From positions 5,831,071 through 5,895,070 of the forward strand of contig NC_084893.1 of assembly GCF_958979055.1 (NCBI RefSeq): a stretch of 64,000 nt of DNA, read 5' to 3'. Source of the DNA: Alnus glutinosa (taxonomy: Eukaryota > Streptophyta > Magnoliopsida > Fagales > Betulaceae). Below, one piece after another: positions 35,942-47,988 of the stretch (position 1 is its first letter; the number at the start of each line of letters is the position of its first letter). A program made the translations under genes and the position numbers. Below the pieces are notes generated by a model, which saw nothing but the letters and a program-made list of their open reading frames with translations, was not told where the DNA came from and made no database searches.

Positions 35942-36833
35942 TTATTTATTTATTTTTAGAAAAAAAAAAAAACCTCTTCTCAGCTACCTTCACACCCAAG
36001 CGTTATGCTTGTCTAATCAGACTAAGCCAGATGTTTTCTTAGTGCACTTCGAATTGAACGCAGCTGGCATGCTATGATAAATGGCTGACATCAAAAAGCT
36101 CGAAATTAAAACCATATTCCCAAAAATACCTCAACCAAATTCCTTACTTTTTAGGTTTTCAAACAAGCCCTGTCACCTGTTTGAGTGGATCCACGGCAAC
36201 GATAAAAATAAGGAGGAATGTTAGTGTGTTTTTTTTATTTATTTTTTTATTTTAGTGTCCATCCGAAAATATATAAATGTAATAAAAATATTAAATCTAT
36301 GTCTTTTTTGATGATATAAATATAATTTTTTTATTTTTTTATTATATTCATATCCTTTCAGATAAACACCAGAAAAACGCTAGAAGTGATCGTCTAAGTG
36401 ATTTAATTGATTGAGCTCATTTAAATTGCCTCCATAAAGTCATTTAATTGGAACCATTGGGGAGTGTTACTTTGCACAACATTGCACAATAATTTTATTA
36501 TTCTAAATATAATGAGCAAAAGAATAAATAAGATGAAAATTTGGATTTGCTTATTCATTTGGTGATTGACATAATTAACACCAATCACCAACAAAACAAG
36601 AGGCATAAATAACCTCAAAGATCAACCTTAGAAAAACACTTTTTAATGTCACCAAGCTTTTAAGAGCCTATTCTCAGTCCTCACTATCAAAAAGGGAACA
36701 ACAGAAAAAGAGAATTAGTTACAAAACAAAAGCATTAAATCTATTTTTGGGGCTAGCCCTCGTGTCTTTCTTTTAATCCCTCTTAACTCCCATTAAAAAT
36801 TGGAGTGCTTAGGCACCTCCAAATTTTGCTGTT
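35892..36833. other. Intergenic spacer downstream of the TIMMDC1-like gene
   Basis: AT-rich DNA with a (CA)n(TA)n microsatellite at 35895-35941 and several T runs. The last few hundred bases are presumably 3' UTR of the minus-strand gene ending at 36834. No gene is seen. Confidence 0.5.
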
Positions 36834-39176
36834 CTATTTACTCAAGTTTTCTTCAAGCCTCTCTATTGCTGCGCCGACCCCTCCCCTTTGAACTGAATCA
36901 GGATGAGCAGCCATATTACCTTCATTTGCTTTCTCTATAAGCTTCAGTTGGAGCCAACCTATCACAGCATGAATTAAAAAATAAAAAATAAAAAATTGTA
37001 AGTTCTACAATTTTCACTGTACTTAAGCTGTCAATTTTCAATTTTGTTTTCCTTGTCATTTAGAGCTTCAAGTTATTCTGCCAATATAAGACAATGTAAT
37101 TATCAAATCTTGCACTAATATGGCAGGACAAATAATCTCCTAAGACTGCTCAAGTGACAGTCGAGCTTAAACAATTGAGACCCCTTTGACGAGAAACACA
37201 TTTATGGTTATATCAAAAATTCTGGTAGAGGATTGGGGCTACTCTAGCAGCTTGTGTTTAAATATTATGTAAATGACAGTAGAGTGATTGTACTCAGATT
37301 CAATGTTCATCAGATAACCAAACAGCCACAACATTTTTCATTTACCTTTATATTAGAGGTTCAAATTGAAGGTTCAGTAATTGCATCTAAGGAACAAATC
37401 TATTACCTAGAGGGAAACAAATCACTGCTCCCAGAACTGAACCCAGCGCAACATTTCTTGCACGCCAAAGGAGTGATCCTGGCACTAATATGGAAGAGAT
37501 AGAAAAGTTAGTCACAGAGCAGACTGCAATTCCTCAATCTATTTCGCATATTCATGGCATTAAACTTCAAAATAATAGATAGTAAAAATGTAAATTATAT
37601 GAGGAACGATGAAGTGACTACAAAAAATTTTGAAAACCAAAATTCCATTATCAGTGAGTTGACACGTCTGATGCATGAGTTTCTGACTCCTTACTGATTA
37701 GACCAAATGTCGCAGCAGTGGCTGAACCAGCTCCAACAACATTGAAAACGTCATGCACGCCACGTTTCTCTGCAAGCAAATTCTGTAGATTGCAGAATGC
37801 AGCAGTGAACATTCCAAGGCGCACTCCGCCAACTATTGAGCCACGAGTGACTCGAATGAACCTCTTCTCCATTGCATCTCTCATTAATCGATGCTGCTCA
37901 CGCTTGTCTGGCGTGCTCCCTAGCTTCAACATTACTTCCGCATCCTTGCTCTGCCAAATCAATGCAAAGTCCTCAAAAGTGTCATGAAATTTGATTTCAA
38001 TATGTTCCAGAAAATGAAAATCATTTGGATGAACATAAAGGTCCATTATCTGACAATAGTAAACATTAAAAAATGGTAGAGAAATTATAAAGGAAGATTA
38101 AAATGTTAAAGAAAAATGATCCCTACACTCATTTCTCATAACGACCCCACAACAAGCTGATGTGGCTGGTAATATTTTATTATTTTTTTACAAAAAGAAA
38201 TGAAAACAAAACAAAAAAATAATAAAATATTACAAGCCACATCAGCTTGTTGTAAGGTTGTTGTGAGAAATGAGTGTAGGGATCATTTCTCAATGTTAAA
38301 ATAAGTACCATAGTCCATGGATTTTTTTTTTTTTTTTTACTCTCTATTGTTTTTTTGGTTAGGAGGTTGTGTCAAAGAGGGCTGGAATTAAAGAAAGGAA
38401 CTCAGAAGTGAACAGCTTGCAAAAAAGATGGTGCAGAGTACAGAATGAACATGGAGGATTGTCTTCCAAAATACATCCAGTAAGTAACATGTTAATCACT
38501 TCGCAGAATTTTTTATTTTATTTTATTTTTTAAAATTTTTTTGATAAGATTCAAAGAAATTGCCATATCATTTGTCAAACTTGCTGCAAGAACATGCTAA
38601 ACGTCCAGCTTTTTAAGAAACTATGCTACAAAGAAAGCACATCTATACTATTTATTGAGAGAAAAGAGGATTTGGTTTGGGCTCTTGCATTTTCATAAAT
38701 TATACTTAAATGCAAGCCATCACTTTCTATTGACCCATCCTGCTTATAACCGATCCACCAAATACCACGAGCATAGCGCATGCCACCATGCAGTATTGGT
38801 TGTAGCAGAGGGTACAACAATGCCAAACATAGCTGACTAGTTTATATTGTAAATCTCAAAAGGTTAATGTTCAAAATGTTAATATCTAATTAGCAGGTTA
38901 ATTAGTTATCTCGATATGAACATGCAAAAATCTGCTCTCCTATTCCTCCACCTCTTGTCTTCATTATTATGAATTATTCATGTCTGAGCAGGATGGAGAT
39001 TAATTTTTACGTTCTTTAATTGATCAAACACATTCATGCATTATAAACATACACAGTGAGTATCATTTTGAGTAAAAACTTACAACAGAAGCAGCTGCCT
39101 CCTTACTACCTCCATACAACATGCCTGCGAACACTCCAATGACAGTTGCTGTGCCCCAATTGACATTTCCAGCCAT
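36834..39176 (-). CDS. Tim17/Tim22/Tim23-family protein, TIMMDC1-like complex I assembly factor
   Basis: Four exons on the minus strand: 39176-39084, 38049-37695, 37478-37407 and 36958-36834. They join to about 214 residues. The start reads MAGNVNWGTATVIGVFAGML, a hydrophobic Gly-rich segment. The middle holds RDAMEKRFIRVTRGSIVGG then VRLGMFTAAFCNLQNLL and a Gly/Ala-rich helix (FNVVGAGSATAATFGLI). The third exon gives LLWRARNVALGSVLGAVICF. The tail is soluble and charged (ANEGNMAAHPDSVQRGG). Three or four short Gly-rich membrane helices fit the Tim17 fold. The order TRG-x-VGG-x-R-x-GMF resembles animal TIMMDC1, which helps build the membrane arm of respiratory complex I; that identity is inferred. 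An in-frame TAA precedes the ATG with no earlier Met. Intron 1 carries a MITE. Confidence 0.72.
38111..38291. mobile_element. Hairpin MITE (gagaaatgat family), copy 2, in TIMMDC1-like intron 1
   Basis: The ends are gaaaaatgatccctacact and gtgtagggatcatttctc, with the same internal arms as copy 1. The 9-bp flank AATGTTAAA is repeated exactly at 38102-38110 and 38292-38300. A 9-bp duplication is typical of Mutator-like elements. Confidence 0.88.
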
Positions 39177-39931
39177 CCTGGGAGTATTCTTCTGATCAGG
39201 GGGAAGATGAGTTTAGCCTTTACACATTAGACAAGAGTCATGTAATCATAAGATGCATTACTTACATATCTAAAGGCATATATGTACATATACAAGAACC
39301 CAGAAAGATAAAAGAGACAATACGGAGTTCCCACACCCCTAGAGATGCCACACATAGAGCAATCGATTTTAACCATACACATTGACAGGGAAAACAGTAT
39401 TTTGGTGAATTTACCTGGTTTAAAGACTTAGAAAACCTCTATGACTAGAATGGTATGAAATCCAGAACGAAAGCATTGAAAAAACAACTCAATAACAATT
39501 ATAGAAAAATTGAATCTCCAAACCTCCTTAAGCAATATGAAAAGCACAACAGCTTAATTCAAGCCTTTGTTCATTTAACCCAAGTTTATTCTTTTGATAA
39601 GTAACCCAAATTTATTCTTTATAGATACTTAAATTTCTTTTCTCCTAAAATTTCATTAAAGAAAGTGCAAATGCAAGTCTTGAGCATTTTGTCAAGGGAT
39701 AATTCCTCATTCAATGAGAGTCCAAATTACTTGTAGATGCCCAGCTATGAAGGATAGTGAATCGTCGAGGTCACTAATTGATACGAAGACACCAAATTTC
39801 GAGCTAAAGAGTCTAGCAAAGACCACCAAACTTCAACTACAAATGAACACTAGGAACACCACAACAGCCAAAAATGAAACAACTTTACAAGCAAAACAAC
39901 AGAGCTAGGGTCTCTGACTTCAATACTTGAA
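39177..39931. other. Upstream region of the TIMMDC1-like gene
   Basis: AT-rich DNA with the likely 5' UTR and promoter of the minus-strand gene at its left edge. No other gene or clear repeat is seen. Confidence 0.45.
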
Positions 39932-40200
39932 TGTTAGGATTCTCCCCAAATCTCTCTGATTTTCTTATGCTTGCATTCTACGTTTCTTGCTTGTTACGCT
40001 TATTTCCATATTAAGCTCTATGCGTGCCTCTATAAATAATTGTAGATGCCGTATGGCTGATAATCAAGGAAAATCTATATTTGCTTGAAGCTATTTGGAG
40101 GCCCGACCCCTCGGAGGTTCGATCCCCTCGAAGCGGTCTATTATCCCTTTAGTTTCTGTATTTTCATTTTTCAATCGATAGAAACCCTAGGTTCCTATCA
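39932..40200 (+). mobile_element. LTR of an LTR retrotransposon (5' LTR, partner not found)
   Basis: It begins TGTTAGGATTCTCC and ends GGTTCCTATCA, giving imperfect inverted tips, and has a TATA-like tctataaataatt near 40030. Two bases after the end comes tggtatcagagaag, the usual primer-binding site matching initiator tRNA-Met. Inside, a GC-rich imperfect palindrome (cccgacccctcggaggttcg) stands out. No matching 3' LTR was found in the window. Confidence 0.75.
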
Positions 40201-40796
40201 TCTGGTATCAGAGAAGTTCTTTTTTGGGTGTTTTTCTATATGGTGTGGTGAGCCATCGTGCGAGTGGGTTACCTGTTTGAAGTAGTGATCGGCGGCGAGG
40301 TGGACCGCTCGTGGTAAAGCTGTGCGGGGTACTGCGCGATTCTGCAGTGGGCTGACGTGCAGTGGGCTGACGTGATGGCTGAGGGTGGGAGACAGTGGAC
40401 CCGAGCTGCTGGCGAGTGCTGAGCGGTGGGTTGCACGGTGGTGCAACGTCGGAGCAGTGTCGCTGGACTGAGTCAGTGGCTAACGTCGTCTCTCCTGTAG
40501 CTATGAAGGCTGGAAGTGGCGGGGCGTAGCCGTGGAAAGCAACCGTGCGGGGCGTTGCAATCTGGTTGTGCGCTTAAGTCCGTGGGCGTTCATTGGTTGA
40601 AGAAGACTTCTGTTTGGTTGCACAACTTGGTAGGTATTTCTATTCCGGAACGCGGATAATCTTATTCTAGTACAGGTATCATCTTATTCTGGTTTGGTAT
40701 TGGAAATTTTAGCTGTTTGGTATCAGGATTTAGTTAGCCCTAATTCCAATTTACTGCATTCTGAGTGTATCTTATCCAGAGTAAGGGGAAAAATGA

Positions 40797-41332
40797 CTGA
40801 AATTTCCTACAAACATTTGTAGGAAATTTCATACCAACCGTATCTAAGATTGACATGTAAAAATTACATGTTTTAATAGCATGTGCTTCTCACATGTTTT
40901 TTTAGGGTCCGTTTGAGTTTGCGATTTTAAAAAGTGCGATTTAAAATAACAATTTTAAAATGTGCGATTTGAAAAAAGTGATTTTTAAAAACGCAGTTAA
41001 GCGTTTGACAAAATCGCAGTTTAGGTTTTAAAATCGCAAATTTACCTTTAAAATTCTGCGTTTTCAAAAAAGTATCATCTTATCTACGATTTGAAAAATC
41101 AGATTTTCTGCGTTTTCAAATCGCAATTTTTAAAAACGCAGTTCCCAAACGATCTATGTTCTACGATTTGGTTTAAAATCGCACTTATTATCTACGAAAT
41201 CGCAATCCCAAACGTACCCTTAATAGCATTAATAAAAAAACATGTGTTTTTCACATGTTTAAAAGACACATGTCACTTTTATACGTGGGTTATATGAAAT
41301 TTCCTACAAACCGATTTGTAGGAAATTTCTGT
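40797..41332. repeat. Palindromic acatgtg / tttcctacaaa repeat interrupted by a MITE
   Basis: Both edges are short palindromes: gaaatttcctacaaacattt...gtaggaaatttc on the left and a matching one near 41297-41328. Inside lie pairs of acatgtg and cacatgt words. Similar words occur near 12600-12760 and 45060-45240. A Tourist-like MITE (40906-41219) splits it. Confidence 0.5.
40906..41219. mobile_element. Tourist-like MITE rich in gcgatttt words, copy 2
   Basis: The ends are GGGTCCGTTTGAGTTTGCGA and its inverse TCGCAATCCCAAACGTACCC, with a TTA target duplication on each side (40903-40905 and 41220-41222). TTA targets and this end type mark Harbinger/Tourist elements. It is the better-preserved relative of the copy at 32032-32332, in inverted orientation. 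Confidence 0.82.
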
Positions 41333-41730
41333 CAAGAAAAAACTAAAAAAAAAAAAAAAAAAAATTGTATGCCTTATACGTGCAACTGAAAGTGAGTGTT
41401 AAGAAATTCTGATTTAACAGATTACACAATGGCCTTCGGTATCAATCCACCACAGAAAGGGGAGACTTAATTGGATTTACTGTTTGACTCGGAGTTTTTG
41501 AAGCAATTGAAGGAGCTTATTATGCATGTCATCCAGGAGGAGCGCAATGCCAGACCATCTCCGCCTCAAACCCCAACTGCAACATATCATCACAATTATG
41601 ACCACAACTCTTCTTTGAAGATGAACTTTTATCAATGGGGTGAAGATGATCTATCCGGTTGGATGTCAAGAACAGAGTATTTTTTTTTATATGTCATAAA
41701 AATTAGGGATCATTCTGGTTGCGTTTAAAG

Positions 41731-42480
41731 GTTGTTGAAAGGCCAAAGTTACTTTGCAACTTGAATATTAGTATGCATGGAATAATGATCGAACAAAATC
41801 TAAATCCCTCGTGTGATGCATATATATATATATATATATATCAAAACGACCATTTTTGAGTCATTTTACTGTTTATAAAATTTTAGGTTGATTGGAGCAC
41901 ATTAAGGAGGCAAAATCAGGCATAGAGTGGATCAAACCTAACAAACATCCAAAGACCAGGCCTTGTTTGCCAAGTGACGGTACACGCATTACTGTGCTCT
42001 TATGGTCCCATTTAGAAGGCTTTGATTCAATTTTTACTAACCTATCTAACGTGCATATCTAAGCCCAACACTTTAGACCAACTCACATACTAAGCTAAGG
42101 CAAGAGTGTTACATAACAAATGACAAATTGGGGTAAGGCATAATTAAGTAATTTGAATAGATACTTGCTGTTAAAATATGACCGTTTTCAATTGGAATAT
42201 CACTATTAAAGTCATAGAGAAGCACGATATATAGTACAATACTTGATTATAAAGCAACCCATCAATCTGGCAATGCCAAAAAGCAAACTAAAGCTAGAAA
42301 ATCTCCGAGTACCCTTCAAAAAAAGAGAGAAGGAAAACCCATAAACAATGCATCCAGATTCCTCAACACTACATGTGAATAAAGCCCCCCCCCCCAAAAT
42401 CAACATGTCCTCAGCTAGCTATATCCAAGCAAAGAATCATTCTTCTCACTTCTACCCAACCTCCACTGATCATCACAGCC
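41731..42480. other. Spacer upstream of the GUB_WAK-domain gene
   Basis: AT-rich DNA with a (TA)n tract at 41820-41840 and a C run at about 42388-42396. The last part is presumably promoter and 5' UTR. No gene is seen. Confidence 0.45.
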
Positions 42481-44733
42481 ATGGCTATACAGTACATCTT
42501 CACGGCCACCCTCTCCCTCTGCCTCTTAAGCTTCGCCTTAATCCCACCAAGTTGGAGCCTCCACGTGAACACATGCCGATCATATTGTGGAAACTTAACC
42601 ATAGACTACCCATTCGCGCTACAGTATGGCTGCGGCCACCCGGGCTTCCGAGACCTCCTCTTTTGCATGAACGACGTACTCATGTTCCACATAACCTCCG
42701 GCTCCTACCGCGTCCTAGAAATAGACTACGCTTATCAAGCACTTACCCTGCACGACCCTCACATGTCAACCTGCGACACCATTGTTCTAGGCGGCAAAGG
42801 CAACGGCTTCACCGTCGAGCCCTGGCGCTCGCCTTACATGAACCCGATCTCCGACAACGTGTTCATGCTAATAGGCTGCTCAGCTCGGTCCCCGCTCTTC
42901 CAAGGCTTCCCCGGAAAGCACTTGCCATGTCGCAACGTTTCCGGCATGAGCTGCGAGGACTACTATAGGTGCCCGGCGTGGGACTTGTTGGGTCACAGAG
43001 CGGCGGGGTCCATGTACGGCTCCAACCCACCGGAATGCTGTGCGGTGCCGTTCGAGGCGATCAAGGCTATAAACCTCACCAAGCTCGAGTGTGAAGGGTA
43101 CACCAGCGCTTTTAGCCTCGCGCCATTGAAGGTAGATGGGCCTGGTGGATGGGCCTATGGCATACGTGTAAAATACTCGGTCCAGGGGAACGATGATTTC
43201 TGTAGCTCTTGTGAGGCCACCGGTGGCACGTGCGGGTTTGGTACGGATGGGATTCGCCAGGTGTGCATGTGTGGCAGCTTGAATTCCACGTCAAATTGCG
43301 ACTCAGGTTGGTCAATCAGATCCTTTTATTTATTTTTTATTTTTATTTTTATTTTGAAAATATTTCAATCTTTCATTTAATTAAAGCATGTTGTTCTAAA
43401 ATTACAACGTCAAAAATACTATCCATGACTTGTTTAGTGGTAGCTTTGACTAACCCGTGCACAACAAAATTTGTCTATCTTCTGGTATGTCCAATCTACT
43501 AGCTTCCGAGCTCATTTAAGACGTCTTCAACATCTTCTCAGATTTTTCTATACGGATCACCAAAATTGAGTCTTTTATCCGTGGACTATGTTTTAGATTT
43601 TAATTTTTTTTTTTTAAAAAAAACTACTGATTATTTTGATTTAGTCTTTCAAATTTTAGAAACATGTGAATTACATAAACATTGTTCGAATTCAACATAT
43701 TTGTTGTGATACTGTGTTAAATTATTGTTTGATTCAAAAGTTTAAGGGAATAAAAAATAATATATTTAATTAATATTCTAATAAGTACTATTATGTGAAT
43801 AATAATGGATAATAATTATTGATGTGATAGACTTGCTTTTTGTATACATGCTCCTATAATATAATGCTTATGTCATATAGGGTAATATTAAACATTTTAG
43901 AACTTTAATATTAAATTGAATTGATCAATCATACATGAATAAAATTGAAATTTGATGCATAATTCAGAGACCAAAATCATATTTTGACCTAATAAACACA
44001 ATCAACAATATTATTAGTCTAATCATCATCATAACCAATATTTTCTTTTCTAAGTGCTCTTTGGAATAATGTGCAGTCAAGTCATCATCAAGCAGAAGAA
44101 CATGGTCTATGGTGGACGCATTAGCAGGTAGCTTTTTAGATGCATTAATCTTCATCAATTATAAGTAATCTTGATGGGACTTATTACATAATAAAATTAT
44201 ATACATTTTTCATTTTTGATAAATATCATATCCTACCCTTGATATCTTACATCAATTTGTAACGAGATTGTAGTAAAGTTTATGAAAACTACAATCACCT
44301 CCTGAATTACTACCAAGCTCTTTCAGTTGTCTCCATTCGTTGAGAATTTTTTGTTAAATTTCAACGAAGATAGAAAAATAACAAAAATACCCCTATGTTC
44401 AAGGAATTTTTTTCCTTCACGTACATGATGCGTAGCCGTCTAAATTAAATAAAAATTTGAATGTAACGGGTAACCGAAAGGAGTCGGTAGAATAGTTTCC
44501 TACCTTGCAACTTTTTAAAATTTGAAAAAATATTAAAACTAAGGTTAAGTAAACTTTCTCCTAAAATTTATAATATCCGATCGCTGCACATGAAGCTACT
44601 TGTTCATTTTCTCCTTTTGTTTTGTGGTTTCAATCTTCACAATTGGGCTATTTTCTATCTAATTTGAATATTATTTTCTTTTGTAGGACTTTTTATGGGC
44701 ATGTTAGTATGGGTGACAGCCAATCAAAATTGA
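42481..44733 (+). CDS. Secreted or membrane-anchored GUB_WAK-domain protein, no kinase domain
   Basis: Three exons: 42481-43306, 44077-44127 and 44687-44733. They join to about 307 residues. Residues 1-26 (MAIQYIFTATLSLCLLSFAL...) look like a signal peptide. The ectodomain has many cysteines in the wall-associated-kinase galacturonan-binding pattern: TCRSYCGNLTIDYPFALQYG, then CGHPGF, and a later CEATGGTCGFG-x-CMCG block as in WAK-associated C-terminal domains. The last two short exons add a Ser-rich linker (VKSSSSRRTW) and a hydrophobic tail (AGLFMGMLVWVTANQN). The tail may be a membrane anchor or GPI signal. Kinase-less proteins of this sort exist in plants (Arabidopsis At3g17350 type); binding to pectin is inferred from the domain. 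Coding GC content is clearly higher than the flanks. Confidence 0.82.
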
Positions 44734-44890
44734 AGTAGAGGTCCAACGTCACCATCTTATATATATGTATCTCCCATCTCCCATCTCCCATCTCATGTAA
44801 TTAATGTCATTTTTACACATATATGCAAGTCTTGCACACACACATCACACATGAGAGAGAGGAGAGAGGGAGAGATGTAAGCATATTTGT

Positions 44891-44928
<38 letters not shown>

Positions 44929-45895
44929 TTCTAAATTTTTGAGCTTGAGTTTAACAGGGTGAGGGATTATTTGGAAGTCCTTGTATTTTGGTGCAAGATT
45001 TTAAGTACATTATCAAGACCATATCGGAAAAAAATTAGCTACAAATTGATTTGTGACAATTAGCTATAAACTAATATAATTTGTAGCATTTAACTATAAA
45101 TCAGTCTAATAAAGTGATATCATGTGTTCATAAAACATTATGAGAAGCACGTGTTTTTTTTTCTTAATGTTATTAAAAAAAACATGTGAGAAACATATGT
45201 TATTAAAAAAATACGTGCTTCTTACATGCTGAGGGTCATGTGTTACTTTATTAGAGGTATGTTAATTATTTATTTTTGTGGAAAAAAAGACAAAAATTGA
45301 TAACATTTAAGCGTTTGTCGGGATTTAATGGAATTTACAAAAATACCTATGCCTGTGTTATATATATTAATAAAACAATATTATTTTGAAAATTTTGACA
45401 TTATTTAACAGAAAATCCTAAGGAATAGGTGAAATTGAAAAAAATTGAAAGACAAATATACTAAATTGAGAGTTTTTGAAGTTTAGGGGTGTAATTACAA
45501 AATCAGCGACAATTTAGGGGGGTTAAGTGAACTTTTCTGTTAATGTTATTAGAAAAACATGTGCTTCTCACATGCAAAAAATATTTTAACAATTTATTAA
45601 ACTGGTTTATAAAAATTAAGGAAAAATCATATTTTACCTTTAAGTTTTCATCTTATTTGAATTTAGTCATTGTGTTTTGAATTTTAAGAATAAGGTATTT
45701 AAGTTTTACTCAAGTTTTAAATTGGTCCCTCCATCATTTTACAGTCAAAGTTGCCAACTTTTTATTTGTCATGTGTGTCTCATTTGACACGTCAGGGTCT
45801 ATCTCAACATCAAAGTTATAGTTTTTCCTTTAACATCTAGCAGATTAAGATGACAAATAAGATTTGTCTTTGGAGTTGGAGTTGGAGGGGGCTTC

Positions 45896-45927
<32 letters not shown>

Positions 45928-46321
45928 GTAAAGATATAAACCATTCATTTTGATGAAAAAGCGATAAATATAACTAATTTAAATCTGGATAAAATCTAAA
46001 GGCATAAAAGATCTTAAACGTCCCTCTTGGTCACCTTATGTGTAGCCAAAGGGAATTTTTTTACTTGGGGCTATGGGAAAAGCAAAAATTTTACACAACT
46101 TTATTCTCTTGGCAAAGCGGGGGAATCTAGATATCTATGGCCATTTTTTTTTTAAAAAAAAATTAAATGCAATTAAATAAGATAATTTTTTAAGGTTTTT
46201 AAGAGTCTTAAAAGATTAACCTCATTCAATAGATTCATATTCCACCCTTTTTCTAGTGCCTAAATCCTAATAGATATAGGTTTCAGGATTCTAGTTGATT
46301 TTCAACGGGAGAGGAGTTGGT

Positions 46322-46403
46322 TCTTTATACACGGGAATATTTTTATAATTTCACACCATATGAAATTATAAAAATGCCCATGTGTATAAAGGAGAGGCTT
46401 CTC
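46322..46403. repeat. Hairpin (MITE-like)
   Basis: Left arm ctttatacacgggaatattt then ttataatttca; right arm tgaaattataaaaatgcccatgtgtataaag is the inverse with a few mismatches. The loop is only a few bases (caccata). Confidence 0.65.
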
Positions 46404-46517
46404 TCCGGTAGGGGAAACTGGAGAAGAGCCTGGTCGAGGCCTACCAATAGTTATTTCTAATGATTTTTTTTTTTTCCTTTTTTAAGGCTGTCCATTTCTG
46501 TCCATTTTTCTTTTTTT

Positions 46518-47211
46518 CTTTTGAAATTTTTATTTAGTATAATATATAAATAGTTAAATATATATATATTTGGACCAAAATATATAAGCTTGGCCGTTGA
46601 AAAAAAAAAAGGCTTGGCTTTTGGTCTTAATGTTACATATTACCATTATGTCCCCCCCTAAAATTGATGTGACTATGCTACATGTCACCCTTGTGTCCTT
46701 CCAAAATTAATGTGACTCTTAAAATCACCATTAAATTTATGATAGACCACTATTGGATTTTGATCCAATGGTGATTTTAAAAACCACATCAATTTTAAGA
46801 GGACAAAAAGAAGACATAAATGTGATATATAACATTACTTGTATTGGGCATAGGCGTTCCCCCTCTTTTGAAATTTTTATTTAGAATAATATATAAATAG
46901 TTAAATATATATATTTAGACCAAAAAATAAATAAGCTTGGCCATTGCCAAAAAAAAAAAAAAAAAAAAGGCTTGGCCTTTGGTTTTATTATAAATTAATA
47001 TTATATATCACCCTTGTGTTCCCCTAAAATTGATATGGCTATGCCCATATCACCCTTGTGTCCCTTCAAAATTGATGTTGCTCTTAAAATCACCATTGAA
47101 TTTATGATAAACCACTATTGTATTTTGATTCAATAGCGATTTTAAGAGCTACATCAATTTTAACGAGATAAAATGAGAACAAGGGTAATATGTAGCATTA
47201 CTCAATTAAGC
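46518..47211. repeat. Tandem duplication, 347-bp unit, each copy with a hairpin element
   Basis: cttttgaaatttttatttag starts at 46518 and again at 46865. Both copies go on with aatatataaatagttaaatat, aagcttggcc and then a hairpin holding cttaaaatcaccatt and its inverse. The copies differ at many positions, so this is older than the 9430-10293 duplication. Confidence 0.7.
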
Positions 47212-47988
47212 ATAAGTAATAGCTTACAAGAGTAATGTAAAAGAGTTTTTGATGCAGAAAAGGCAACATAAAAGCTAAATCGGCACGGCTACGACAGAAT
47301 GTCGGTGGTGCAACCATTATTGAATTATAAAATAATACAACTCTTAAAAATTAAATAAAACATAAGAGTAAATACTAATAGCTTCAATAAAACTAGTATT
47401 CTAAATAAAACTAAAAGAAAACAAATTATTCTTTCCTCATCCTCCATCACTTGGTTTCTATTTGTATCGGTGTCGTGTTTGAGTTTAAAATTGTAATATA
47501 TTCAGAAATAATTATTTTTTCTCTTTTATTTTTTGTTAATATTGAATGAATATTAATTAAATCTTCAATCTTAATATATATTTTATTCATGCTTTTTATC
47601 ATAGTACATTTTGCCCCCTTCCAATAAAAATTCATGGCTTCATCCCTTACTTCAACCATCTCATGAAATGAGTGATGAAGTAATAATCTTCTTAGCTAGA
47701 TTAGGAATTTTTAAATATAATAAAATAAAATAAAATAATTTACTTCATCCTCACCACTCCTGTGAGAAGATCCACCACGTCAGAGTTGGAATTATTGTAC
47801 TTGTTGAATACTGCCACTGGTCAGTTATGGAAAGAAAGCAATGGCGGATTCTCAAATCTCAATTTCTCACCCCTCGTGCGTCCGTGCGCAGCACTGAAAT
47901 GATAAGCCTCAACACCCCCATTGCTTGATTTTTACGAGAAAGCACAAAAATTGAACAGTTTGGGTCTGTTTCAGAGGTTGCTTTGTAA

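Larger units (their letters stand above)
40201..41730 (+). pseudogene. Retrotransposon leader and broken gag fragment
   Basis: The leader after the primer-binding site is unusually GC-rich to about 40640. A gag-like frame starts near 41430 (MAFGINPPQKGET), hits a stop at 41468-41470, and goes on as LKQLKELIMHVIQEE and MNFYQWGEDDLSGWMSRTEY, ending at 41728. A Gly-Glu-Asp then Gly-Trp and a Glu-Tyr-Phe pattern is typical of Ty3/gypsy-type gag. No protease or polymerase follows. Two nested repeats split the leader from gag. Confidence 0.6.
44734..47988. other. AT-rich spacer with MITE remnants
   Basis: No gene is visible. It holds tctcccatctcccatctccc repeats at about 44770, long T runs at 44897-44925 and 45902-45927, acatgtg-type words at 45120-45240, a hairpin at about 46320-46403 and a tandem duplication at 46518-47211. 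The last 150 or so bases are the promoter and leader of the next gene. Confidence 0.5.

Noticed and set aside
38626..38826. 66-residue minus-strand frame in intron 1 of the TIMMDC1-like gene
   Set aside because: It is not needed for the joined frame, which is already in phase, and shows no family motif.
40112..40132. ggttcgatcccc, resembling a tRNA B box
   Set aside because: There is no A box at the right distance and no cloverleaf; it lies within an LTR.
42348..42968. 206-residue Arg/His/Pro-rich frame on the plus strand
   Set aside because: It overlaps exon 1 of the GUB_WAK gene in another frame; the cysteine pattern and signal peptide favour the gene frame.
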